Both the position numbers and the translations under genes were made by a program. The notes beneath the pieces are model-generated. The model made no database searches and was not told the DNA's origin. It was given only the letters and a program-made list of their open reading frames with translations. A stretch of DNA of 64,000 nucleotides from CAYQQJ01 sp964419935 (GTDB lineage Bacteria > Pseudomonadota > Gammaproteobacteria > Pseudomonadales > Cellvibrionaceae), in NCBI GenBank assembly GCA_964419935.1, contig CAYQQJ010000003.1, positions 62,001-126,000 of the forward strand, in the 5' to 3' direction. Of the stretch, positions 1 to 8,432 are shown in pieces. Position 1 is the stretch's first letter, and every line of letters starts with the position of its first letter.

Positions 1-240
1 GGCCTCAGCGAAGAGCTCCGTGGTTGTGAAACTGTCACCGACATTCGCGGCTTGGGCCTGCTGATCGGCATTGAGCTCAATCAGGACTGCGGGCAACTGG
101 TGGAACTGGCCAAGCAGCATGGGCTGCTGCTCAACGTCACTGCAGGCAACACCATTCGCTTACTGCCACCGCTGATTCTGAGTAATGAACAAGCTGACGA
201 CATTGTTCGCATTGTCGCTTTGCTCGTGCGCAACCTCTAA
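1..240 (+). CDS. argD: Acetylornithine aminotransferase, C-terminal end (partial)
   Basis: Only the last 79 codons are inside the window; the frame is open from base 1. The segment contains RGLGLLIGIEL and ends with NTIRLLPPLILS, the usual C-terminal substrate-domain features of class III PLP aminotransferases of the ArgD/AstC group. The enzyme transaminates N-acetylglutamate semialdehyde in arginine synthesis. The catalytic lysine lies upstream and cannot be checked. argF follows after 12 bases, which favours ArgD over other class III aminotransferases and suggests one arginine operon. Confidence 0.85.
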   Translation, partial: GLSEELRGCETVTDIRGLGLLIGIELNQDCGQLVELAKQHGLLLNVTAGNTIRLLPPLILSNEQADDIVRIVALLVRNL

Positions 241-252
241 AGGAGGACAACA

Positions 253-1167
253 ATGGTACGTCACTTTCTGACGCTGCAGGACCTCACGCCGGACGAGCTG
301 AAACATGTCATCGCCGAAGCCATTCGCCTGAAGCAGTCTCACTACAACGGCGAGATCAACGAGTCATTCAAAAACAAGGTGCTCGGCATGATTTTCGAAA
401 AATCATCCACGCGCACCCGTGTTTCCTTTGAAGCGGGCATGACCCAGCTCGGCGGTGCCGGCCTGTTTCTGTCACCCAAGGATACCCAGCTCGGCCGCGG
501 AGAACCGATTGAGGATTCTGCTCGAGTGCTGTCGCGCATGGTCGACATGATCATGATTCGCACCTTTGCTCATGAAAAGCTCGAGCGCTTCGCGGCCTAT
601 TCCCGGGTGCCGGTTATCAACGCGCTGACTGACAGCTATCATCCGTGCCAACTGCTGGCGGACATCCAAACCTATTGGGAACTGCGTGGCAATCCGGAAG
701 GCAAAACCGTTGCCTGGGTTGGCGATGGCAACAACATGTGTCACTCCTACATCAACGCCGCGGCACTGTGCGGCTTTCAGCTAAAGGTTGCCTGCCCGGC
801 AGGCTTCGAGCCCGATGCAGACATAGTTGCCGCCTATAGCGATTTTGTTGAAATCGTGCGAGAGCCCATCGATGCCGTGCGCGACGCCGATTGGGTAGCG
901 ACCGATGTGTGGGCCAGTATGGGCCAGGAGAAGGAACAGAAAGTGCGGGAAGCCCGCTTCGCCAGCTACCAGGTGAACCACGAGCTGATGGGCTACGCCC
1001 ACAGTGATGCGGTGTTCATGCACTGTCTGCCGGCCCACCGGGGAGAAGAAGTGAGCAGCGAACTGCTGGAGGATAACCAAATCTCGGTTGTCTGGGATGA
1101 AGCGGAAAACCGCCTGCATGCACAAAAGGCACTCATGGTATTTTTGGCGGAGCAGTCCCGCCAGTGA
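253..1167 (+). CDS. argF: Ornithine carbamoyltransferase
   Basis: 304 residues, normal length for the anabolic enzyme. It joins carbamoyl phosphate and ornithine to give citrulline in the cytoplasm. The carbamoyl-phosphate motif SSTRTR is at 51-56, HPCQ at 130-133, the SMG loop near 222-224, and the ornithine/proton-relay motif HCLPAHRGEEV at 257-267, so all key residues are present. The start follows a strong AAAGGAGG site. It lies 12 bases after argD and its stop overlaps the next gene by 4 bases (GTGA), so the three are probably co-transcribed. Confidence 0.96.
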   Translation: MVRHFLTLQDLTPDELKHVIAEAIRLKQSHYNGEINESFKNKVLGMIFEKSSTRTRVSFEAGMTQLGGAGLFLSPKDTQLGRGEPIEDSARVLSRMVDMIMIRTFAHEKLERFAAYSRVPVINALTDSYHPCQLLADIQTYWELRGNPEGKTVAWVGDGNNMCHSYINAAALCGFQLKVACPAGFEPDADIVAAYSDFVEIVREPIDAVRDADWVATDVWASMGQEKEQKVREARFASYQVNHELMGYAHSDAVFMHCLPAHRGEEVSSELLEDNQISVVWDEAENRLHAQKALMVFLAEQSRQ

Positions 1168-2243
1168 ATCCCCTGCTGCGAATCCATGAACTCGCCTGTC
1201 GCTACGAGCAAACCGAGGTCGTCAAAGATCTAAGCCTGAACCTTTACCCCGGCGAGATCGGTTGCCTGCTGGGCTCAAGTGGCTGCGGCAAAACCACGGT
1301 TCTGCGCAGCCTGGCCGGCTTTCATCCAGTGGCCGCGGGCGAGATAGAATTGGCTGGGACCTGCCTCTCCCGACCCAACTACGCGGTGGTGCCGGAAAAA
1401 CGCCAAATCGGCATGGTATTCCAGGATTACGCGCTTTTTCCTCATTTGAATGTTCGCGACAACATAACCTTCGGCCTGCATAAATTGCCGGCCGCGAAGC
1501 GCAAAGCCATTTGCGACGAAATGCTCGCTCTGGTCAAACTGGAAAACCTTGATCAGCGCTTTCCTCATGAATTATCCGGTGGGCAACAACAACGGGTCGC
1601 CCTTGCGCGGGCGCTGGCACCGGAGCCCAAGGTACTCCTGCTGGACGAACCTTTCTCCAGCCTGGACACAGACTTACGCCGCAGCCTGGCGCTCGAGGTG
1701 CGGGAAATACTGAAAACCCGCAACATCGCAGCCATTATGGTGACCCATGACCAGGAAGAAGCCTTTGCCTTTGCAGATAAAATTGGTGTGCTGCACAAGG
1801 GCTCCATGGAACAATGGGATGTGCCTTACAACCTGTATCACGAACCTGCGACCCGCTATGTGGCGGACTTTGTTGGCCAGGGCGTATTTCTCACCGGCTT
1901 TCTCTCCCGCGAAAACGCGATTACCACTGAGCTGGGCACCTTGCAGGGCAACCGGTGTTACCCATGGGTTGAACAAACAGCGGTGGAAGTGCTTTTGCGC
2001 CCCGACGACATTGTCGTCGACCCCCTGAGCGAACATCAGGTGAAGGTTGTGCATAAAATCTTCGCCGGCACCTCAACGCTTTACAGCCTCAAGCTCCCCA
2101 CCGGCAGTCAGGTAGACGCGGCGCTTCCGAGTCACCGGGACTATGAGATCGGCGACGTCATTGGTATTCGCGTTGATGCCGACCATTTGATTGCGTTCCC
2201 CTCCCCGGCCTCGACACGGGTGACTGGCTCAGCCGGTGAATAG
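1164..2243 (+). CDS. ABC transporter ATP-binding protein, FbpC/PotA-like
   Basis: 359-residue ATPase that would power an ABC importer at the inner membrane. Walker A GSSGCGKTT is at 37-45, the Q-loop glutamine near 87, the signature LSGGQQQR at 137-144, Walker B LLLDEP at 158-163 and the switch histidine near 195. A C-terminal stretch after about 235 fits the TOBE regulatory domain of the iron/polyamine/sulfate class. The GTG start overlaps the argF stop. No permease or binding-protein gene lies next to it, so the substrate is unknown. Fe(III) is only suggested by similarity to FbpC. Confidence 0.85.
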   Translation: MNPLLRIHELACRYEQTEVVKDLSLNLYPGEIGCLLGSSGCGKTTVLRSLAGFHPVAAGEIELAGTCLSRPNYAVVPEKRQIGMVFQDYALFPHLNVRDNITFGLHKLPAAKRKAICDEMLALVKLENLDQRFPHELSGGQQQRVALARALAPEPKVLLLDEPFSSLDTDLRRSLALEVREILKTRNIAAIMVTHDQEEAFAFADKIGVLHKGSMEQWDVPYNLYHEPATRYVADFVGQGVFLTGFLSRENAITTELGTLQGNRCYPWVEQTAVEVLLRPDDIVVDPLSEHQVKVVHKIFAGTSTLYSLKLPTGSQVDAALPSHRDYEIGDVIGIRVDADHLIAFPSPASTRVTGSAGE

Positions 2244-2415
2244 CCGACACTTTTGTACAACCCGGTATTGGCTCGATTCTGACGCTATTACGTGAGCGCT
2301 GATCAGAAGAAAATGTTCTAGTCGTCAATCTGTCCCCAGACGGAAATTCGCTACGGCTGAAGACTACAAGCATTACCGGATTAGCGGCTACTGACCTGTC
2401 TGGGTTACTCACAAT

Positions 2416-2424
2416 TTATCCACA
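2416..2424 (+). promoter_or_regulatory. DnaA box upstream of nrdA
   Basis: The nonamer TTATCCACA is an exact match to the high-affinity DnaA box. It lies about 40 bases upstream of the NrdR box pair, in the non-coding region ahead of nrdA. In E. coli DnaA binds the nrdAB promoter, so the arrangement is plausible. An exact nonamer can also occur by chance. Confidence 0.6.
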
Positions 2425-2445
2425 GAAATTACCGTCCCTACCGGC

Positions 2446-2474
2446 TTGCTTTTCCCGTTCAACCGCATTATCTT
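2446..2474 (+). promoter_or_regulatory. Candidate nrdAB promoter
   Basis: TTGCTT at 2446-2451 and TATCTT at 2469-2474 are 17 bases apart. The second hexamer falls inside the upstream NrdR box, which would suit repression. Both hexamers are weak matches, and a TACAAT at 2545-2550 is an alternative -10. Transcription from here would give a leader of roughly 390 bases before nrdA. This is inference from spacing only. Confidence 0.3.
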
Positions 2475-2509
2475 GTATCCCACGCTGAGCACACCCCAAT
2501 ATATAGTGT
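2463..2509 (+). promoter_or_regulatory. Pair of NrdR boxes
   Basis: The 16-base site at 2494-2509 matches the NrdR consensus acaCwAtATaTwGtgt at 14 positions, including the whole AATATATAG core. A weaker site at 2463-2478 matches at about 11. The two are exactly 31 bases apart, three helical turns, which is the usual geometry for a tandem NrdR pair. NrdR is the nucleotide-sensing repressor of ribonucleotide reductase genes, and nrdA follows. The rest of the leader (2510-2875) shows nothing else I recognise. Confidence 0.75.
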
Positions 2510-2875
2510 TCAACCGCACTGACTGCGTTTGCGGCAATGGGGAATACAATGTGAACGAACCCGGGCACAAGCCCTGCCATGCGGGCCGTCCCAGCGTTGA
2601 TCACGACCTGAAGAATTTTTGTTCGTTTCAAGAATAGCAACTGCGACCACTATGGACATCACAACAGTTACAACAACAGGGAAATATGGCGGCAGAACTA
2701 CGAACCGGGTTCCTCTGACGAATCAGACGAGCGTCGCCAGGTAAGACTCCCACACCAAATATTTTTGATTTTGATCTCCGGAACCCGCCGAGGCTCCGGA
2801 CGCAATGATTTTGCCAAAATACCGGACATTACGATTTCCACAAACCCAACACATCAGCATTAAAGGTGGACTTGC

Positions 2876-5785
2876 ATGCACACTGACATTAACAACACCG
2901 GCGAAGCGCCGGTCGTTTCCAGCGCGTCGAGCGATTCGAGCCCTGCCTCAACGGTTGCGGTAACGGCGCCCGGCCAACTGCGCGTTATCAAGCGCAACGG
3001 CACCGTTGTTCCTTACACGGATGACAAAATCTCAGTCGCCATGACCAAGGCATTCCTGGCGGTGGAAGGTGGCACAGCCGCCGCTTCCAGCCGAATTCAC
3101 GAGATGGTGGAAAACCTGACCCAGCAGATCAGCGCGACCTTCAAGCGTCGCATGCCCTCCGGCGGCACCATCCACATTGAGGAAATTCAGGATCAGGTTG
3201 AATTGGCGCTGATGCGTACCGGTGAACACAAAGTCGCCCGTGACTATGTGATCTACCGCGCCGAACGCGCCAAGCTTCGCGCTGAAAAGGCGCCCGCAGC
3301 TCTTGCCCATGCTGATATTGATTACCCGGCTATTTCCGTTGTCATGCCCGACGGCACGTCCCGCCCCCTGGACACCGCACGCCTCAACACGATTGTTGCC
3401 GAAGCCTGCGAGGGCCTGAAAGACGTCGACGCCAAAGTCATTCTGAAAGAATCCCTGCGCAACCTGTATGACGGCGTGAGCCATGAAGACGTCAATACGT
3501 CTTTGGTGATTTCCGCCCGCACACTGGTCGAAAAAGAGCCAAACTACACCTTTGCCACCTCGCGATTACTGCTCGACAAGTTGCGTACCGAATCCCTGAT
3601 GTTCCTGGGTGTAGCCGAAGCGGCAACCCAGGCGCAGATGCGCGATTACTATCCCCAGGCTCTGCCCGCTTATCTTAAAAAAGGTGTTGAACTCGAGTTA
3701 CTCGACCCCGAGTTGCTGACATTCGACGTGCAGATGCTGGGTGAAGCACTGCTGCCCGAGCGGGACCTGCAGTTCACCTACCTCGGCCTGCAAACCCTGT
3801 ATGACCGCTATTTCATTCATAGTGAAGGCACGCGTATCGAACTGCCGCAAATATTCTTTATGCGTGTGGCCATGGGTCTTGCTGCGCAGGAAGAGAAGAA
3901 GAATGAGCGCGCCATTGAATTCTATCGCTTGCTGTCGTCCTTCGATTACATGAGCTCAACCCCCACCTTGTTCAATGCCGGCACCCTGCGGCCGCAACTG
4001 TCATCCTGCTACCTGACCACGGTGCCCGATGATCTGCACGGCATTTATGGCGCCATTCAGGACAATGCCATGTTGTCCAAGTGGGCTGGCGGTTTGGGCA
4101 ATGACTGGACCCCCGTGCGTGCGCTGGGCTCCTACATCAAAGGCACCAACGGCAAATCCCAGGGCGTCGTGCCCTTCCTGAAAGTCGCCAATGACACGGC
4201 CGTGGCCGTGAACCAGGGTGGCAAGCGCAAAGGTGCGGTTTGTGCCTACCTGGAAACCTGGCACCTGGACATCGAGGAGTTTCTCGAGCTGCGCAAGAAC
4301 ACCGGTGATGACCGCCGCCGTACCCATGACATGAATACCGCCAACTGGGTGCCCGACCTGTTCATGAAGCGCGTGTTCGAAGACAAGGAATGGACGCTGT
4401 TCTCTCCGGCCAACACACCGGACCTGCACGACCTGGTCGGCAGAGCCTTTGAAATACGCTACGAGTATTACGAGCAGTTGGCTGCCGAAGGCAAAATCAA
4501 ACCCAGCAAAACTGTCCGCGCTGTGGATTTGTGGCGCAAGATGCTGGCGATGCTGTTCGAGACAGGCCATCCGTGGATCACCTTCAAAGACAGCTGCAAC
4601 CTGCGCAGCCCACAGCAGCACGCGGGTGTGGTGCATTCGTCGAACCTGTGCACAGAAATCACTCTGAACACCAAGGCGAACGAAGAAATTGCCGTGTGCA
4701 ACCTGGGTTCCATCAACCTGGCGCGGCACATCGTCAACGGTCAGCTGGATCAAGCCAAGCTTGAGAAGACGGTCAACACCGCCGTGCGCATGCTGGACAA
4801 CGTTATCGACATCAACTACTACTCGGTCCCTGCCGCGCGCCAGTCAAACATGCGCCACCGCCCCGTCGGCCTCGGCATCATGGGCTTCCAGGACGCACTC
4901 TACGAGCAGCGCATTCCCTACAGCAGTGACGCTGCTGTGGAGTTTGCCGACCGCTCCATGGAAGCCATCAGCTACTACGCCATTGCCGCATCCAGCCAAC
5001 TGGCCAAAGAACGCGGCAGTTACTCCTCCTTCGAGGGGTCCCTGTGGAGCAAGGGCGTTCTGCCGATCGATTCCATTGAGTTGCTGGCCGAGAATCGTGG
5101 CCACGAGTTCATTGAGGTCGACCGCAGCCAGACGCTGGATTGGAACAGCTTGCGGGAGACAGTGAAGTCTCAGGGCATGCGCAACTCCAACGTGATGGCC
5201 ATTGCACCGACCGCAACCATTGCCAATATTACCGGCGTATCCCAGTCGATTGAGCCGACTTACCAAAACCTCTACGTGAAATCGAACCTGTCGGGCGAAT
5301 TTACAGTGGTTAACCCGTATCTGGTCCACGACCTGAAGGACAACGGCCTGTGGGACAGCGTGATGGTCAACGACCTGAAATACTACGAAGGCTCTCTGCA
5401 AAAAATCGATCGTATTCCGGCCGAGCTGAAGACCCTTTATGCCACAGCCTTTGAAGTGGAACCACGCTGGATTGTCGACGCCGCCAGCCGCCGCCAAAAG
5501 TGGATAGACCAGGCGCAAAGCCTGAACCTGTACATTGCCGGCGCCAACGGCAAGAAGTTGGACCTCACATATCGCATGGCGTGGTTCCGCGGCCTGAAGA
5601 CCACCTACTATCTGCGTGCGCTGTCGGCAACAACCACGGAAAAATCCACGGTGGAGTCCGGCACATTGAACGCCGTCTCGTCGGGTAAAGCTGCGGCGAT
5701 GACAGCAGCCCCAGAACCTGTGGCGCCCGCTGCCGTGCCGGCCGCCTGCTCTCTGGATGACCCGGATTGCGAAGCTTGTCAGTAG
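2876..5785 (+). CDS. nrdA: Ribonucleoside-diphosphate reductase class Ia, alpha subunit
   Basis: 969 residues, longer than the E. coli protein (about 760) because it has two N-terminal ATP-cones, roughly 33-135 and 152-240, as in Pseudomonas NrdA. It reduces NDPs to dNDPs with NrdB. The redox cysteines are C378 (SSCYL) and C608 (VCNLGSINL), and the thiyl-radical cysteine is C592 (NLCTEI). The C-terminal shuttle pair is C965/C968 in CEACQ. The ATG follows AAAGGTGG. nrdB is 118 bases downstream with its own ribosome site. NrdR and DnaA sites lie upstream. Confidence 0.97.
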   Translation: MHTDINNTGEAPVVSSASSDSSPASTVAVTAPGQLRVIKRNGTVVPYTDDKISVAMTKAFLAVEGGTAAASSRIHEMVENLTQQISATFKRRMPSGGTIHIEEIQDQVELALMRTGEHKVARDYVIYRAERAKLRAEKAPAALAHADIDYPAISVVMPDGTSRPLDTARLNTIVAEACEGLKDVDAKVILKESLRNLYDGVSHEDVNTSLVISARTLVEKEPNYTFATSRLLLDKLRTESLMFLGVAEAATQAQMRDYYPQALPAYLKKGVELELLDPELLTFDVQMLGEALLPERDLQFTYLGLQTLYDRYFIHSEGTRIELPQIFFMRVAMGLAAQEEKKNERAIEFYRLLSSFDYMSSTPTLFNAGTLRPQLSSCYLTTVPDDLHGIYGAIQDNAMLSKWAGGLGNDWTPVRALGSYIKGTNGKSQGVVPFLKVANDTAVAVNQGGKRKGAVCAYLETWHLDIEEFLELRKNTGDDRRRTHDMNTANWVPDLFMKRVFEDKEWTLFSPANTPDLHDLVGRAFEIRYEYYEQLAAEGKIKPSKTVRAVDLWRKMLAMLFETGHPWITFKDSCNLRSPQQHAGVVHSSNLCTEITLNTKANEEIAVCNLGSINLARHIVNGQLDQAKLEKTVNTAVRMLDNVIDINYYSVPAARQSNMRHRPVGLGIMGFQDALYEQRIPYSSDAAVEFADRSMEAISYYAIAASSQLAKERGSYSSFEGSLWSKGVLPIDSIELLAENRGHEFIEVDRSQTLDWNSLRETVKSQGMRNSNVMAIAPTATIANITGVSQSIEPTYQNLYVKSNLSGEFTVVNPYLVHDLKDNGLWDSVMVNDLKYYEGSLQKIDRIPAELKTLYATAFEVEPRWIVDAASRRQKWIDQAQSLNLYIAGANGKKLDLTYRMAWFRGLKTTYYLRALSATTTEKSTVESGTLNAVSSGKAAAMTAAPEPVAPAAVPAACSLDDPDCEACQ

Positions 5786-5903
5786 GCAGTGATGGGTAAT
5801 AGTGAAGCGTAGAGCCGGACGGGTTAGCGCTCACCAATTGAATATCAAGTAATAGGACCAAGGCCACTGCGTCTTGGTCTGCAAACAGATTAAGGTTTTA
5901 AAC

Positions 5904-7163
5904 ATGTTAAGTTGGGACGATTACCAGGGCGATACACCGCTCACCGCACAACAGCCCGCGGCTCCGGCGCAGCAACCGGCTGCCCCGCAACCCGCTACGC
6001 AACCGGCGCCTGTAAGCACCACAACAGCCAGTACTGCCGCACCCTCCGGCAAAGCACAGGTTGATCAAAGTGCTATTGAACAGGCCCGTAAAGCGGTTGC
6101 GGATCTCGACCCCGCACCGGGTCTGGAAGAGCTTGAAATGGGTGCCCAGCGCGTGCAGGTTGACGACAAGCGCATGATCAACTGCCGCGCGGACCTGAAC
6201 CAGCTGGTGCCATTCAAATACGAATGGGCCTGGCAGAAATACCTGGATGGCTGCGCCAACCACTGGATGCCCCAGGAAGTGAACATGACGGCGGACGTTG
6301 CCCTGTGGAAGAGCGAAGGTGGATTAACACCGGATGAACGCACCATTGTTCAACGCTCACTGGGCTACTTCTCGACTGCCGACTCCCTGGTCGCAAACAA
6401 TCTGGTACTGGCCATCTATCGCCACATTACCTGCCCGGAAGCCCGTCAGTACCTGCTGCGCCAGGCATTTGAAGAAGCCATTCATACTCATGCCTATCAG
6501 TACTGCATCGAAAGCCTCGGCATGGATGAAGGCGCGGTCTTCAACATGTATCGTGAAGTGCCTTCGGTGGCGAAGAAAGCTGCCTGGAGCATCAAGCATA
6601 CCCAAAGCATGGGTGACCCCACCTTCCGCACCGGCACTCCGGAGACGGATCAGGAGCTGTTGCGTAATCTGGTGGGTTTTTACGTGGTCACTGAAGGCAT
6701 TTTCTTCTATTGCGGTTTTACGCAGATCCTGTCCATGGGTCGTCGCAATAAAATGACCGGTGTTGCCGAGCAGTTCCAGTACATTCTGCGTGATGAGTCC
6801 ATGCACCTGAACTTTGGTATTGATGTAATTAACCAGATCAAACTGGAAAACCCACACCTGTGGACGGACGAATTCCAGGCCGAAGTCAAACAGATGGTAC
6901 TGGAAGGCACCGAGCTCGAAATCGCCTATGCACGTGACACAATGCCCCGTGGCGTACTGGGCATGAATGCCGCGATGATGGAGGACTACCTGCACTTTAT
7001 CGCCAACCGTCGCCTTGCCCAGCTGGGCCTGGGCGAAGCCTTCCCCGGCGCGCAGAACCCCTTCCCGTGGATGAGTGAAATCATGGACTTGCGCAAGGAG
7101 AAGAACTTCTTCGAAACACGCGTCATTGAATACCAGACAGGCGGTGCCCTGAGCTGGGAGTGA
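5904..7163 (+). CDS. nrdB: Ribonucleoside-diphosphate reductase class Ia, beta subunit
   Basis: 419 residues; the radical-generating partner of NrdA. Diiron ligands are visible as D160, E191-x-x-H194, a glutamate in TEGIFFY, and E298-x-x-H301. The radical tyrosine is most likely Y198, four residues after H194 as in E. coli. The first 50 residues are rich in Pro, Ala and Gln, an extension the E. coli protein lacks. I chose the ATG at 5904, which begins MLSWDDYQ after TAAGG, over an upstream TTG at 5874. A 7-bp hairpin (GACCAAG/CTTGGTC) lies in the nrdA-nrdB gap. Confidence 0.96.
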   Translation: MLSWDDYQGDTPLTAQQPAAPAQQPAAPQPATQPAPVSTTTASTAAPSGKAQVDQSAIEQARKAVADLDPAPGLEELEMGAQRVQVDDKRMINCRADLNQLVPFKYEWAWQKYLDGCANHWMPQEVNMTADVALWKSEGGLTPDERTIVQRSLGYFSTADSLVANNLVLAIYRHITCPEARQYLLRQAFEEAIHTHAYQYCIESLGMDEGAVFNMYREVPSVAKKAAWSIKHTQSMGDPTFRTGTPETDQELLRNLVGFYVVTEGIFFYCGFTQILSMGRRNKMTGVAEQFQYILRDESMHLNFGIDVINQIKLENPHLWTDEFQAEVKQMVLEGTELEIAYARDTMPRGVLGMNAAMMEDYLHFIANRRLAQLGLGEAFPGAQNPFPWMSEIMDLRKEKNFFETRVIEYQTGGALSWE

Positions 7164-7172
7164 TACACGGCT

Positions 7173-7215
7173 GGGGCTCACGCCCCGGCTGGTGGTGGCC
7201 AGTGTGGCCTTTTTT
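7173..7215 (+). terminator. Terminator after nrdAB
   Basis: Two successive hairpins are present: GGGGC-TCAC-GCCCC at 7173-7186 and GGCCA-GTG-TGGCC at 7197-7209. The second is followed directly by six T (7210-7215). This ends the nrdAB transcript. Confidence 0.75.
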
Positions 7216-7241
7216 CAATTAACAGCACAATTGGTACAGAC

Positions 7242-7430
7242 ATGGGAAGCTCAAAACACGACAAGGCGCTCTCCTCCACCGAGGTCGATCAATTGATGAA
7301 CGCCGTACAGAACCTGGACAAGAGCATCGCCTACCTGAGCAAGCTTTTGCAAAATTCCATTGCAGCCCAGGCCAAGGTGGATAAAAGCCGTGAGAATGAA
7401 GTAGTCCTGCCTCGCAAAACGATTCATTAA
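7242..7430 (+). CDS. Small protein of unknown function
   Basis: 62 residues, predicted soluble, with a heptad-like central part (VDQLMNAVQNLDKSIAYLSKLL, about 16-37) that could form a short coiled coil. No domain is recognised. It starts with ATG 26 bases after the nrdAB terminator, so it would need its own promoter. The ribosome-binding site is weak. Codon use looks like that of its neighbours, which supports a real gene, but the short length leaves doubt. Confidence 0.5.
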   Translation: MGSSKHDKALSSTEVDQLMNAVQNLDKSIAYLSKLLQNSIAAQAKVDKSRENEVVLPRKTIH

Positions 7431-7492
7431 TCTAAAAATCCTCTCTGGTGGGGCCCTGCCCACTTTCCTTCGTTATCCTCGCCTTTTGCCTT

Positions 7493-7530
7493 TCACTTGA
7501 AGCTTGCGGCTTGTAGCTTGCGGCTTGCTG
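7493..7530. repeat. GCTTGCA-type heptamer repeat run
   Basis: Several degenerate tandem copies of GCTTGCG/GCTTGAA/GCTTGTA. The same heptamer family recurs between genes near 11700, 24730, 24970, 34465 and 51290. It produces spurious open frames encoding LAACSLQLA-like peptides. Confidence 0.7.
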
Positions 7531-7624
7531 TCACCGTCATTATCTGCCGCCCCTATGGTCGATTTCCTACAAACGTTTCAGCCAATGGCCACTATCCGAC
7601 CAATACCCAAATCGCCAAAATAGC

Positions 7625-8035
7625 ACCCAACAAGGACGTTACACATGGAGGTCTTCGCGGCCAGGTAAGGTCAAAGGAAGCGCCGGTTTCCGGGTTCATT
7701 TCACAGGATGTCGTTGGACCGGAAACATGGCGGATGCCAAAAGGACCTGACATAAAAATAAGTGGATGCCTGACACGGATGCTATGGCTTGGGAAGTTAT
7801 CGAGTCACGGATGCAAAGCACAAGATGCCGCCAGAGTGGAAGGATCCACGCCTCAACTCAAGGACAAGTTGTTGCATAGGGACTTGCAGTACAGGATGTT
7901 TATTGCAGGGATGTTTACGTGCAGATGGATCTGACAAGGATCGCATTACAGTTTCGTGCGGCTCAGCCGTCGAACGGCCTAAGGGAATGGGCTGGCACAG
8001 GTACTCATGGGCAACAAACCCATGGGTACCTGCCT
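7625..8035 (+). ncRNA. CsrB/RsmZ-type CsrA-sequestering RNA (candidate)
   Basis: About 400 bases with no convincing gene but at least 20 GGA triplets on the plus strand (7634-7986), some four times the chance rate. Many sit in the CsrA consensus ACAGGATG or ACGGATG (7704, 7775, 7807, 7891). Several GGA lie in loops of short perfect hairpins: TGGC-GGAT-GCCA (7728), GTGGA-AGGA-TCCAC (7836), CAACT with CAAGGACA loop (7854), CAGA-TGGA-TCTG (7922). A 14-bp stem at 7998-8032 could be the 3' end, though no T tract follows it. Such RNAs bind and titrate CsrA/RsmA. Both ends are approximate. Confidence 0.72.
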
Positions 8036-8432
8036 ACTACCTAATGTCAATTCGATTACCGGTTCCGAGCTTGGGCTACTATCAAGGCAGCCACAAGCAG
8101 ATGCATTTCCCGCCACTTGTTTCTCATAACGCTTTGAACAAAGTCGCGATTCCCTGATCAAATTCCCAGCCCAGCAGACCATCATCCGCAGAAAAAGTGC
8201 CGCTTGAGTTTCGCCTAGAAATTAAGGGCACCTCTTTTAATTGATTGCGGCCTCAGAAAGAGACCCGGTTAATACTTTGCGCGGAAGAAAAATTTCTACC
8301 TTTCAACGGTCTGAGAAGACTCAGTATTATGTTAAGCGTTAAAGGCGCTTCTACAATTGAGCGAAGTTCTGGCTTTCAGACGGTATCAATTAAAGAGGTG
8401 TCCTGATCGTAACAACTGACATGGGATGAATT
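8036..8432. other. Non-coding stretch ahead of the sigma factor gene
   Basis: No convincing gene. It holds a short dyad CTGAG-AAGA-CTCAG at 8311-8324 and should contain the promoter of the ECF sigma operon, but I cannot point to a specific promoter with confidence. Confidence 0.4.

Noticed and set aside
4001..5518. Two long minus-strand frames (250 and 224 codons) inside nrdA
   Set aside because: Antisense shadows of a well-conserved gene.
7998..8032. Considered as a classic rho-independent terminator
   Set aside because: The 14-bp stem is strong but no T tract follows, so I only treat it as the likely 3' structure of the RNA.
7497..8157. Open frames of 145 and 122 codons in the GGA-rich stretch
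   Set aside because: They start in a heptamer repeat, show no protein-like pattern, and the region fits a structured RNA better.
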